Source: Bacillus pumilus (GTDB lineage Bacteria; Bacillota; Bacilli; Bacillales; Bacillaceae). From it: a DNA stretch of 64,000 bases. The stretch lies in the NCBI RefSeq assembly GCF_009937765.1, contig NZ_CP047089.1, positions 2,664,272 through 2,728,271 on the forward strand. Direction: 5' to 3'. The notes under the pieces are model-generated. The model searched no databases, was not told the DNA's origin, and worked only from the letters and a program-made list of their open reading frames with translations. Shown in pieces: positions 9,209 through 19,009 of the stretch. Each line of letters begins with the position of its first letter. Position 1 is the stretch's first letter. The translations under genes and the position numbers were made by a program.

Positions 9209-10051
9209 ATGTTCACCGTCGTTAAAGTTTTAAATAATAATATCGTATTAGCTCTAACAGAGGCTCAAAATGAAGTTGTTGTGTTTGGAACAGGAATAGG
9301 TTTTAAAAAGAAGAAAGGTGATACTCTTGATGAGAGCGCTATCAGTAAGACATTTTATTCTGATCAGACGTCTCCATTAGAATCTCAACTTACCGCTATC
9401 CCAACTGATATCCTTTTATTAACTGAAAAAATCATTCGCGTGGGCGAAGAGATGTTGAATAAGAAGTTAGGTTCCAGCGTGCTCTTTTCGCTTTCCGATC
9501 ATCTTACCTTTGCTATTCAAAGGCACGAAGAAAAAATAGCGTATGAAAACCCCATTGTGTGGGAGATTCCACATCTCTATTTTCAAGAATATCAAATCGG
9601 GAAAAAAGCACTGACAATTATTCAAAAGATGATGGGCATTTCTTTTGAAGATACTGAAGCTTCACTCATTGCCCTGCATTTTGTAAACGCTCAAATAGAT
9701 GGTCAGTCTATGGGAGACACCATTAAGATGACTCACCTCACAAAAGAAATCGTCAAAATCATTCAAAATATTTTTGAGATGATATTAGATAAATCATCCA
9801 TTAATTATTCGAGGTTTATCACACATTTGAGATATTTTATTGTCAGGCAGGAAACCAATCAACCACCACAGCAGATGGATGACTCGTTAAAAGAATTAAT
9901 ACAGGATCGTTATATGAAGAGTTATGCGTGTGGGTTGATTATCAAAGAAATGTTAAAACGAGAATTCAATTGGAATGTGACAGAAGACGAGCTTGTTTTT
10001 TTAGTCATCCATATTGAAAGAATTACAAAGGAACACCAAAAAAATAAATGA
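9209..10051 (+). CDS. Transcription antiterminator, BglG/LicT family
   Basis: RNA-binding antiterminator for a PTS operon. The N-terminal CAT domain (about residues 1-55) reads KVLNNNIVLA with a following GTGIGFKKKKGD as in LicT. Two PRD domains follow, with His residues in SLSDHLTFAIQRH, ALHFVNAQ, FITHLRYF and LVIHIERI that would be phosphorylated by PTS proteins. I choose ATG 9209 because it aligns with the LicT start and is spaced six bases from AAGGTGGG; ATG 9203 abuts the ribosome site. It is flanked by two RAT/terminator switches and followed by EIIBCA and 6-phospho-beta-glucosidase genes, so the inducer is most likely a beta-glucoside. Confidence 0.9.
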   Translation: MFTVVKVLNNNIVLALTEAQNEVVVFGTGIGFKKKKGDTLDESAISKTFYSDQTSPLESQLTAIPTDILLLTEKIIRVGEEMLNKKLGSSVLFSLSDHLTFAIQRHEEKIAYENPIVWEIPHLYFQEYQIGKKALTIIQKMMGISFEDTEASLIALHFVNAQIDGQSMGDTIKMTHLTKEIVKIIQNIFEMILDKSSINYSRFITHLRYFIVRQETNQPPQQMDDSLKELIQDRYMKSYACGLIIKEMLKREFNWNVTEDELVFLVIHIERITKEHQKNK

Positions 10052-10058
10052 TTTCTTT

Positions 10059-10150
10059 TAGGCGTGTTATGAAAAAGCATTAACCTAAACAAATCTCCAT
10101 GAAGAAGAATGATCTTTTCTAATGGTGGATTTTGTTTAGGTTTTTTTTGT
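10059..10150 (+). promoter_or_regulatory. Second RAT site and terminator between antiterminator and PTS genes
   Basis: GGCGTGTTATG and GCATTAACC (10061-10085) have RAT-like spacing and overlap the 5' arm of a strong terminator. The stem is CCTAAACAAA-TCTCCAT (10084-10100) with ATGGTGGATTTTGTTTAGG (10122-10140), then eight Ts. Two such sites in one operon resemble the B. subtilis bgl arrangement. The 19-base left arm recurs at 21267-21285. Confidence 0.7.
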
Positions 10151-10170
10151 GAAAATGAAGGGGTGAAGGC

Positions 10171-12063
10171 ATGGAAAACAAAGAATTGGCTCAAGAAATT
10201 GTGAAATTAATCGGTGGAACCGAAAATATATCTCAAAGTTGGCATTGTATCACAAGGCTAAGATTTAATCTCAACAATGAAAGCAAGGTTAAAGTGGATG
10301 AGCTGAAAACATTAGATGGTGTTTTAGGTGCACAATTCCAAAGTGGACAATTTCAAGTCATTATTGGAGCAAAGGTAGCAGAGATTTATGAGGAAATCGA
10401 TCATCTGGTCGGTCATAGTAGCAATGATTCTACTCCTGTTAAAAACACGTCAAAGATGAATCCAATCGAAGTTGTATTCGATGTAATCAGCGGAATTTTC
10501 ACACCTATTTTACCAGCGATTGTTGGTAGTGGATTGATCAAAGGGATCATGGCACTGTTTGTTAGCTTAGGTTGGCTAACGGAGACAAGCTCTACCTATC
10601 AAGTACTTCAAATCTTTTCAAATGCTGTGTTTTACTTTTTACCTTTCCTCATTGCTTATTCGGCAGCGAAAAAGTTTAAAACGCGAGAATCTCTTGCGCT
10701 CGCATTAGCAGGGATTTTACTATATCCAGCGATGATCGAAGGTGCAGCAAAAGGAGCAGATCCGTTAAGTTTTTTAGGGTTAAGTATTCCATTAAATAAT
10801 TACACATCTTCTGTATTACCAATTATTTTAGGTGTGCTATTACTAAGTTTTGTCGATAAGTGGATAACAAAAGCGATCCCAAAATCCTTAAGTATCGTAT
10901 TTACACCAGTACTGAGCCTAATGATCACGGCTCCTCTTACACTGGCTTTTATCGCTCCTATTGGAAACGTTTCCGGGCAGTATTTAGAAATCTTTTTCAC
11001 TTCTTTGTTCAATTTCGCTGGTCCGATTGCCGGTTTATTAATGGGAGGCCTGATGCCACTCATTGTGTTAACTGGGATGCATTACGCATTTTTCCCAAGC
11101 ACGTTAGCCAGCTTTGAAAAAATGGGTTACGATATCATGCTGCTTCCGATGAATTTCATCGCGAATATGGCACAAGCAGGCGCTGTGTTAGGTGTCATCA
11201 TCCGTACCAAACGAGTAGAAACAAGGTCTTTAGCGCTTTCAACATTGCTTCCTAGTTTCTTCGGTATCACAGAACCAGCCATTTATGGAGTCACGCTTAG
11301 ACTAAAAAAACCATTTTATGCTTCATTAATTGGCGGCGCAGTCGGTGGATGTTTTTACGGTTTATTTTCAGTTAAAACAACAGCCTTTTCGATTCCAGGC
11401 ATCACCTCACTGCCCACTTACATGATGAAAGGGACGAATAATTTCCAGCTGGCTCTGATTGGAATCGCCTTGAGCTTTATCGTGTCACTTCTCGTCACCA
11501 TTTTCCTTGGATTTAAGGAGTCTGTTACAGCCGTTAACGAGCAAGCAGCAGAAAAGCCAAATCACGCTGTGGGTACAGAGAATCAACAATTATCTAAGCA
11601 AACAAGCCCATTCGAAGTTCAAGCACCTATGAGCGGAAAGGTCATTCCTTTATCTGAAGTGAATGATTCCGTGTTCTCAAGTGAAATGATGGGAAAGGGA
11701 GTCGCAATTTTGCCTGATAAGGGGGTGGTACAAGCACCGTTCTCAGGAAAAGTAGTGACTGTTACGCCTACTAAACATGCCATCGGACTCGTTTCAGATG
11801 ATGGGATTGAATTATTGATTCACGTGGGGATTGATACCGTCAGCCTAAACGGCCAATTCTTTGATGTACTCGTAAAAGAGGGCGATGAGATCAAAACCGG
11901 GGATCATTTATTATCGTTTGATATAGAAGGAATTCAATCAAACCATTTAGATGTAGTGACACCTATTATCGTCACAAATTCTACGCAATACCTTGATGTG
12001 ATTCATACAGGTGACGCTCATGTCACCGCAGGTCAAAATAAGCTCTTAATGCTTATTCACTAA
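10171..12063 (+). CDS. Beta-glucoside PTS transporter subunit IIBCA
   Basis: Membrane permease that imports and phosphorylates aryl-beta-glucosides or related sugars. EIIB is N-terminal with phospho-Cys26 (SWHCITRLRF). EIIC, with about ten membrane segments, spans roughly residues 105-460 and contains the family motif GITEPAIYG. EIIA is C-terminal with the active His near residue 551 (LLIHVGIDTV). The order B-C-A and the length (630) match BglP. AAGGGGTGAAGG precedes the ATG. Expression depends on the RAT switch just upstream, and the sugar phosphate goes to the next gene product. Confidence 0.92.
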   Translation: MENKELAQEIVKLIGGTENISQSWHCITRLRFNLNNESKVKVDELKTLDGVLGAQFQSGQFQVIIGAKVAEIYEEIDHLVGHSSNDSTPVKNTSKMNPIEVVFDVISGIFTPILPAIVGSGLIKGIMALFVSLGWLTETSSTYQVLQIFSNAVFYFLPFLIAYSAAKKFKTRESLALALAGILLYPAMIEGAAKGADPLSFLGLSIPLNNYTSSVLPIILGVLLLSFVDKWITKAIPKSLSIVFTPVLSLMITAPLTLAFIAPIGNVSGQYLEIFFTSLFNFAGPIAGLLMGGLMPLIVLTGMHYAFFPSTLASFEKMGYDIMLLPMNFIANMAQAGAVLGVIIRTKRVETRSLALSTLLPSFFGITEPAIYGVTLRLKKPFYASLIGGAVGGCFYGLFSVKTTAFSIPGITSLPTYMMKGTNNFQLALIGIALSFIVSLLVTIFLGFKESVTAVNEQAAEKPNHAVGTENQQLSKQTSPFEVQAPMSGKVIPLSEVNDSVFSSEMMGKGVAILPDKGVVQAPFSGKVVTVTPTKHAIGLVSDDGIELLIHVGIDTVSLNGQFFDVLVKEGDEIKTGDHLLSFDIEGIQSNHLDVVTPIIVTNSTQYLDVIHTGDAHVTAGQNKLLMLIH

Positions 12064-12068
12064 TATAA

Positions 12069-13553
<1,485 letters not shown>

Positions 13554-13572
13554 TCTAGAATGAATGATGAAA

Positions 13573-13618
13573 ACATCATTGCGCCCGCCTTTATTTGACG
13601 GGCGCGATGGTGTTTTAT
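13573..13618 (+). terminator. Terminator of the beta-glucoside operon
   Basis: ACATCATTGCGCCCG pairs with CGGGCGCGATGGTGT, then TTTTATTT. Confidence 0.9.
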
Positions 13619-13710
13619 TTGTTAACTGAAAAGTAACACAAATCATGTCATAAAAGCACTAGATATCTCCTCGCTACAATAAACAAAAACTGGTCAAAAA
13701 ATGTTTCACC

Positions 13711-13742
13711 TTGACCTTGAAGTATAGTTCAACCTTTATAAT
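13711..13742 (+). promoter_or_regulatory. MerR-type promoter with 20-base spacer and operator
   Basis: TTGACC (13711-13716) and TATAAT (13737-13742) are 20 bases apart, longer than the usual 17. The spacer holds the dyad TTGAA-GTATAG-TTCAA (13717-13732). This geometry is characteristic of promoters activated by MerR-family proteins through DNA twisting. Confidence 0.8.
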
Positions 13743-13780
13743 GTACATATAGTAAGAAAAATAATGAAAAAGGAGTAACG

Positions 13781-14179
13781 ATGGAGTTGATGACTAGAGG
13801 AGAACTTGCCAAAAAAACAGGAGTAAGTCCTGCCGCAATTCGTTACTATGAAGAGCACAACATATTGCCTGCTCCAAGACGACGTTCAAACGGTTACAGA
13901 TTCTATACAGAAGACTATGTTGTGAAGATTCAATTGATCAAAGATGCAAAAACGCTGGGTTATTCATTAAAGGAAATAGCTGAAATTATGAACATGCTAA
14001 GTCAAGACATAGACCTTGATACCTTAAGGGAAATTGTCCATCTTAAACATGAAGAAATTGAAAAGAAAATTAAAAGCCTTCGTCTCATTCAAGACCTTTT
14101 ATCTAACTTATTAAAAACCCCTGAAACAAAAGTACACGTCTACCTGGAATCATTTCGTGTACCAAATCAGGATGATTAA
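13781..14179 (+). CDS. MerR-family transcription regulator
   Basis: 132 residues. The N-terminal MerR winged helix (TRGELAKKTGVSPAAIRYYEEHNILP, then RRSNGYRFYTEDYV) is followed by a coiled-coil dimerisation helix rich in Lys, Glu and Leu. There is no cysteine pair for metal sensing, so the signal is likely organic. AAAAGGAG precedes the ATG. It probably controls its own long-spacer promoter and the alpha/beta hydrolase gene 30 bases downstream. Confidence 0.9.
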   Translation: MELMTRGELAKKTGVSPAAIRYYEEHNILPAPRRRSNGYRFYTEDYVVKIQLIKDAKTLGYSLKEIAEIMNMLSQDIDLDTLREIVHLKHEEIEKKIKSLRLIQDLLSNLLKTPETKVHVYLESFRVPNQDD

Positions 14180-14209
14180 TCATCATATTGAGTGTTAGGA
14201 GAGAAAAAA

Positions 14210-15136
14210 ATGAGTGTAGAAATTTATTATGGTGAGCGTTCTAAAGAAAGTATTCAATTTGAAACATTATTCGCTTCGCAAAGTAATAAAGAGAGTTTTT
14301 CTAGTATCGAACATACAAAAAAATTTCTTGAGCAAAAAGGAATTGAAAATACGCAGCCTTATGCCATTGGGGATGATGTGAAGTTAATCAGTGAGGTACA
14401 AGAGCAGACATTCGAAGGAATGCAAGTGTTCACATTGAATGAACAAGCATCACAAAATCAAAAAGTCATTCTCTATCTGCATGGTGGCGCGTGGACAAAT
14501 CAGCCTTTAAATGTCCATTGGTGGTTCATGGATAAAATGGCGCAATCACTCGATGCGAAAGTGGTCGCTCCTATCTACCCAAAAGTGCCTCATTATAGCT
14601 ACAAGGATACGTATCCGAAAATTCTTAACCTATATAAAGACCTTCTGAAAACCGCCGGAAGTGCCAATCAATTGACGATCATGGGAGATTCAGCTGGCGG
14701 AAATATCTCACTTGGTCTGGCGCACCTTTTAAAGAAGGAAGGACTGCCACAGCCGAAGGATATTATTTTATTATCTGCATGTGTTGACATGAGCTTAAGC
14801 AATCCTCTCATGTTTGAATATGCAAAGAAGGACCCGATTCTAGGTCATGAAGGAATGGAAGTCATTGCAAAGATTTGGACAGCTGATCAACATGTCACTG
14901 ATCCATTGATCAGTCCCATATACGGTGACTTCAAAGGACTTGCGAAGATTACTCATTTCATTGGAACACATGATATGTTATATCCAGATGCCATAAAGCT
15001 CGATGAAAAACTAACAGAACAAGGAATAGACATCAAAACCTTTGTTTATCCTGAAATGCTGCATGTGTTTGTTGTTATGCCAATTCCTGAGGCACAAGAT
15101 GCCGAGGAGAAAATCATTCAAGTGATCAATCGTTAG
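14210..15136 (+). CDS. Alpha/beta hydrolase, hormone-sensitive-lipase type
   Basis: Esterase-like protein of 308 residues. The oxyanion motif HGGAW follows a predicted strand; the nucleophile elbow is GDSAGGN. A C-terminal acid and His are plausible in GTHDML and MLHVFV. Together these define the Abhydrolase_3 (GDXG) family; the substrate is unknown. ATG 14210 follows TAGGAGAG; a GTG at 14192 in frame is less likely. It shares an operon with the MerR regulator and ends at a hairpin. Confidence 0.85.
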   Translation: MSVEIYYGERSKESIQFETLFASQSNKESFSSIEHTKKFLEQKGIENTQPYAIGDDVKLISEVQEQTFEGMQVFTLNEQASQNQKVILYLHGGAWTNQPLNVHWWFMDKMAQSLDAKVVAPIYPKVPHYSYKDTYPKILNLYKDLLKTAGSANQLTIMGDSAGGNISLGLAHLLKKEGLPQPKDIILLSACVDMSLSNPLMFEYAKKDPILGHEGMEVIAKIWTADQHVTDPLISPIYGDFKGLAKITHFIGTHDMLYPDAIKLDEKLTEQGIDIKTFVYPEMLHVFVVMPIPEAQDAEEKIIQVINR

Positions 15137-15154
15137 GGATTCGGTTCACACCCA

Positions 15155-15185
15155 AAAGGCTGCTTACAAGTAAGCAGTCTTTTTA
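15155..15185 (+). terminator. Terminator after the MerR/hydrolase pair
   Basis: AAAGGCTGCTTAC / GTAAGCAGTCTTT with a two-base loop core and a T tail. Confidence 0.85.
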
Positions 15186-15334
15186 AATACAATCACAATA
15201 TCAATTCATGACAGATTAAACTTTCCTTAAATTCCAATTTATGTTTACAAGGAGCATCTTTCCCATTAACATGAAGATTGATCGCTTTATCAATGGAATG
15301 AAACAAATGGGTAGTTAGTAAAGGAGAGTGGATA

Positions 15335-15607
15335 ATGATGATGTCTTTTCTTCAACCTATGGCTCTGATCTTATTTACATTGCCTTTGTTAATTTTAATA
15401 TGGGGGATTGTAGGCTATATCCTCTTTAAGCGGGTCTACATCGTTCTAATGATCACCTTTGCAGCTTCAACCATTTTTATCTTTGCCTATACGGGGTTTG
15501 ATATGTCGAATATGTATTGGGTCATTACGATGACCTTTTTATGCATGTGTACCTCTGTCATCACAAAAATCATCCACTATATGATTCGTCGCTATAAAAA
15601 AGGATAA
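15335..15607 (+). CDS. Small membrane protein, DUF2651-like
   Basis: 90 residues with three predicted membrane helices (about 8-30, 35-53 and 60-80) and a basic C-terminus RRYKKG. It vaguely resembles the DUF2651 (YbeF) family of Bacillus; I would not assign a function. AAGGAGAG at 15321-15328 gives a good ribosome site before three consecutive ATG codons. It sits alone between the hydrolase and the deaminase gene. Confidence 0.65.
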   Translation: MMMSFLQPMALILFTLPLLILIWGIVGYILFKRVYIVLMITFAASTIFIFAYTGFDMSNMYWVITMTFLCMCTSVITKIIHYMIRRYKKG

Positions 15608-15687
15608 GAAGATGATATATGCAAACATAAGCTGTTTTTGTTCCCATTCATTTCATCTCACGCAACAGTTCATCACCTCATGTTTGA

Positions 15688-15693
15688 TATAAT
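15688..15693 (+). promoter_or_regulatory. Probable -10 of the deaminase gene
   Basis: TATAAT 33 bases upstream of the deaminase start; no good -35 was found at 17 bases. Confidence 0.5.
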
Positions 15694-15725
15694 ACATACG
15701 AGTAGTGAGGTGAAAGGGGAACGCG

Positions 15726-16148
15726 ATGAAAACTTTTGATCTATCACAAGAAGATATAGAATTAATCGACGAAGCAAAAAAGAAGATTATTAGTCTTTAT
15801 GAAGATGACAAACATCATGTAGGGGCAGCGATCCGTATGAAAACAGGAGAAATCATATCAGCTGTCCATATAGAAGCCTATATCGGACGGGTAACTGTTT
15901 GCGCAGAAGCCATTGCGATTGGTAGCGCTTTATCAAATGGATATAAGGATTTTGATACCATTGTTGCAGTGAGACACCCTTATTCAGATGAAGAAGATAG
16001 AAGCATTAGGGTAGTAAGCCCTTGCGGCATCTGCCGAGAGCTCATTTCAGACTTTGGACCGGCATGTTTTGTCATCCTTGAGATCGATGGGGAGCTGGTC
16101 AAGGTGAAAATCGAAGAACTCATTCCGCTCAAATATACTCGAAGCTGA
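15726..16148 (+). CDS. bsr: Blasticidin-S deaminase-like cytidine deaminase
   Basis: 140 residues of the zinc cytidine-deaminase fold. The zinc motif is VCAEA (Cys59, Glu61) and PCGIC (Cys100, Cys103). The sequence, including IEAYIGRVTVCAEAIAIGSA and the ending EELIPLKYTRS, matches from memory the Bacillus cereus blasticidin-S resistance deaminase Bsr far better than housekeeping Cdd, and the length is the same. It would convert the nucleoside antibiotic blasticidin S to inactive deaminohydroxyblasticidin. AGGTGAAAGGGG precedes the ATG. It is a single-gene unit in the accessory region next to broken genes, suggesting horizontal gain. A role in general nucleoside salvage remains possible. Confidence 0.85.
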   Translation: MKTFDLSQEDIELIDEAKKKIISLYEDDKHHVGAAIRMKTGEIISAVHIEAYIGRVTVCAEAIAIGSALSNGYKDFDTIVAVRHPYSDEEDRSIRVVSPCGICRELISDFGPACFVILEIDGELVKVKIEELIPLKYTRS

Positions 16149-16191
16149 TGTACCACATAAAGATAAAGTAGAAAAAGAGATGTAGCAAGCG

Positions 16192-17015
16192 CTAAATGTG
16201 ACCCTTGCTACATCCAAGATGACTAAAAAATCGCTCAACAAAAGCAGGCCCATATATTTTCTCCATATGTTTCGTGTTAAAAATATACTGTTCCATTTGT
16301 TCAAGCTTGCGCAGACTGCGCACTAGTATTTTCCGATCATCGTCAGACAGAGTAGGGTCATCACCTATCTTCTCTAAGGCCTTTTTCACACGTTCAGATA
16401 CATTTTCAACATATATTTTGAATGCTGGCGGATTACATGCCGACAGGTCACAGCCTATAAAACGAACACCGTCAAGGGTACAGTATTTAAAATCGGCGAT
16501 CAGCTTTTGTTTGCCATTTCCCTCAAACGTAATATCTATTAGCTTACCAGCAAAAGTACAATTGACGATGTTCGCAACCTGTAAAACGCGGTCATTGAAT
16601 CTACATCTAGAGAAAGCACAATCGATAAAAGTAGCATTCTCCAATGTCATTCCTCTCATATCGCAGGAAGAAAATACGCAATTGGTGAAGACGGCTTCGT
16701 TTTTGCCAATGCCCACAGAGCGCAAGTCGGAACGAATAAAAGTACAATGATCAATCGTACTACCGGCAAAAAATCTTGCATTCGTGAGATCACACGTATC
16801 AAATACAAGATGATCCAAGTGACAACTCCAAAAATAGGAGAACGAACATTTGAGTTGATGATTGTCGTTCTGCTGATTGTTTCGTTTTCATACCTGGTAA
16901 CATCAGAAAATGTTTCGTTGTCTATTGATATACCTGACTCTACTCTTCTCATCGCTATCACCCTATCATTTCTTCGGAATTCTTCACAATCATGATGTCC
17001 ATTTAGCAAGTTCAT
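16192..17015 (-). pseudogene. Pentapeptide-repeat protein gene split by a frameshift
   Basis: The frame starting at ATG 17015 encodes an N-terminal part ending ...INSNVRSP. The continuation, HLDHLVFDTCDLTNARF and onward with pentapeptide-like repeats (A/C-D/N-L/F-x-x), lies one frame over and ends at 16192. The switch is near 16835-16845, where one missing base (for example in CGTTCTCC) would give R-x-SYFWSCHLDHL in a single frame of about 275 residues. It is either a real single-base loss or a sequencing error. Pentapeptide proteins fold as beta-helices; this one's role is unknown. The C-terminal part adds a charged helical tail (residues after ERVKKALEKIG). Confidence 0.75.
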
Positions 17016-17120
17016 TTCATTATTCTTAGCGCTTGTCTTTGACTCAAAATTATATCACAAAACGATACGCACCCAGCAAAGAACAGATATCCATTTTCAT
17101 GATGAAAGGGGCATAAAAGA

Positions 17121-17623
17121 ATGAAAAGGTATGACACATTTCCAGAACCAAATGGAAGTCTATTTTTCACAACAGACTGCTGCTCGACATCGGCATGGGC
17201 ATCGCCGGACATTCTTATGGCGGGCCTACAGCGGCTATTGTTTGCCGGGATGACGACCGGTTTGTCTGCGGGGTTGGCTTAGATAGTGGTGCCTTCGGCC
17301 TTCTCGACAGCGATCTCAATAAACCCTTTTTGCTCCTGTTTTCTGAACCGAATTATGATATGAATGCGATCGTTGGTGCTAACAATAGCATGGAAACCTA
17401 TTATTTCACTGTTGATGGTGCTGCACATTTAGATTACTGTGACATCGTGTTTACAGGTGTAGATGAGGAACTGAGAGGCACAAGGGATGCATTAGAAATG
17501 CGTCATCTTGTGACGGACTATACGAAGACGTTTTTTGATCATTACATCCTGCAAAAGACTGCACATGTAGAAAACCTATCATATGATGGTGTAAACTTAA
17601 TCAAAAAAACAAACAGCAAATGA
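17121..17623 (+). pseudogene. Decayed alpha/beta hydrolase (PAF-acetylhydrolase-like)
   Basis: A start with a ribosome site (AAAGGGG, then ATG 17121: MKRYDTFPEPNGS) runs only about 50 codons in its frame. Another frame encodes IGMGIAGHSYGGPTAAIVC and a C-terminal half that carries the nucleophile elbow GHSYGG and the His in DGAAHLDYCD. The missing middle and the frame change point to an internal deletion of a hydrolase of the platelet-activating-factor acetylhydrolase type. The intact C-terminal frame (17195-17623, 142 residues) has no ribosome site of its own. Confidence 0.7.
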
Positions 17624-17690
17624 GATAGAGGAAACTGCTGATCATAACCTTTTAAAGAGTCGGTTTAAAGTTGAATATTAGTTCATAAGC

Positions 17691-17720
17691 AAAAAGAGCA
17701 GCCAGCGACTGCTCTTTTTT
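17691..17720. terminator. Bidirectional terminator
   Basis: AAAAAGAGCAG / CTGCTCTTTTT around a seven-base loop; it serves the decayed hydrolase and the convergent monooxygenase gene. Confidence 0.85.
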
Positions 17721-17726
17721 CGTGTC

Positions 17727-18044
17727 TCAATCTTTATGCGTTTTGAATGGACCTTTTGTAATATGAGTCAGCTCAGAGTTTATATCAAAGATTTTCGCAT
17801 TGATGTCTGTTATGCCAAAGCTCGTGATTCTTTTAGAATGCATATCGAGATATGTTTCGGCTGCTTCTTTTGTTTCAAATAAATAAATCCCGCCAGCCTC
17901 ATTTTTCTCAGGATTCTCCGTCCATATCTTCCATATGAACCCGTCCTCTTCATTAATACTTCTCGCTAAATCAGAAAACTCTTTTGCCAATTCATCTCCG
18001 AAAGGACCATTCATCTTAAAATCCACTTGTAATACGTAAGCCAT
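17727..18044 (-). CDS. YdhR-like monooxygenase (ferredoxin-like fold)
   Basis: Small protein (105 residues from the third ATG) of the mono-oxygenase YdhR family: opening AYVLQVDFKMNGPFGDEL and core GFIWKIWTENPEKNEAGGIYLF. I choose ATG 18044, six bases from AGGAGA; two preceding ATG codons abut it. It is the last gene of a three-gene redox operon with a DsbA-like protein and an FMN reductase. The substrate is unknown. Confidence 0.8.
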   Translation of the reverse strand: MAYVLQVDFKMNGPFGDELAKEFSDLARSINEEDGFIWKIWTENPEKNEAGGIYLFETKEAAETYLDMHSKRITSFGITDINAKIFDINSELTHITKGPFKTHKD

Positions 18045-18055
18045 CATCATTCTCC

Positions 18056-18919
18056 TTATGTTGAAGTTGTGAAATACTGTTCTCCTAGAACTTCTTTCAA
18101 TTGGAACGATTCTTGTGAAAGTTCTTTCTCCATAAAAGACCGCACATCCGATTGATCAACATCGTACATCACTTCAATCTCTTTAGAGAATAGACATTTT
18201 TCTTTTTCGAGTAAGGCAGAAACCACGGGGAGCTTCTTCGGTTGAAGCTCTTCTGTGTTTAAAGCTTGCTTTAATCCATCAATATAGACGTCTAATGGTC
18301 GACCACCCGTGATTTTAACTCCTTTATTTTCTTCGTTGACGAAGATGATGGTCGGAAAACCTCTTGCACCGAGGTCTCGAACAAGAGCAAAATCTTGATT
18401 TAATAAATCTTGTCCGCTTGGGAGCTCCGCTTCATGTAAAATCACATCTCCGTTCAGTCCAAGGTTGTTAACGATATCAATCAAAACCGCGATATCCGAT
18501 ATATTTTGATTGAATGAAAATAGCGCTTCTCTTGCACGGCGTAAAAACGTATAGGCTTGTTCATCACCGTGATGTTTTTGAATCACTTTGAACACACGAG
18601 AGGATGGGTAGGAGGATTGAACAGGATTGTCAATCATTAAGGACCCATCTATTGGCATGCGAGAATGTTCTCCGACTTCTCTCCAGTGACCCGCAACATC
18701 AGCAGGCTTATAAATTCCGTTTGCAGGATCAATTGGACCGTAATGCCATTTCTCTAGCAGTCCACCTAACACAGTCTGGAAATGAAAATAATGTCCATAT
18801 TCCTCTTTCAAACGACGTAGGACAGGTTCAATTGCCCAGCAATGAGAACAAATTGGATCTGTTACATAGTAGAGTGTAATGGTTTTTTTAGGTTGGTGAA
18901 AGTCAATGACTTGGATCAT
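18056..18919 (-). CDS. DsbA-family thioredoxin-like protein (SpxH/FrnE-like)
   Basis: Cytoplasmic DsbA-fold protein with active site CSHC (Cys24, Cys27) in TDPICSHCWAIEPVLRRL and the cis-Pro loop GFPTIIFV. It resembles the ClpXP adaptor SpxH/YjbH and FrnE isomerases, but the partner is not evident. There is no signal peptide. ATG 18919 is preferred to a GTG at 18931, though the ribosome site (GAGG) is close. It lies between an FMN reductase and a monooxygenase gene, divergent from a TetR gene, suggesting an oxidative or electrophile stress operon. Confidence 0.8.
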   Translation of the reverse strand: MIQVIDFHQPKKTITLYYVTDPICSHCWAIEPVLRRLKEEYGHYFHFQTVLGGLLEKWHYGPIDPANGIYKPADVAGHWREVGEHSRMPIDGSLMIDNPVQSSYPSSRVFKVIQKHHGDEQAYTFLRRAREALFSFNQNISDIAVLIDIVNNLGLNGDVILHEAELPSGQDLLNQDFALVRDLGARGFPTIIFVNEENKGVKITGGRPLDVYIDGLKQALNTEELQPKKLPVVSALLEKEKCLFSKEIEVMYDVDQSDVRSFMEKELSQESFQLKEVLGEQYFTTST

Positions 18920-19009
18920 CTTCCTCTTCACCTACACCACATACACCAGTTTCTAAATCACAAAACATGTCATTGTTTTTCAAGTTATTTCCTCTTTTCT
19001 GTTTAAGTA

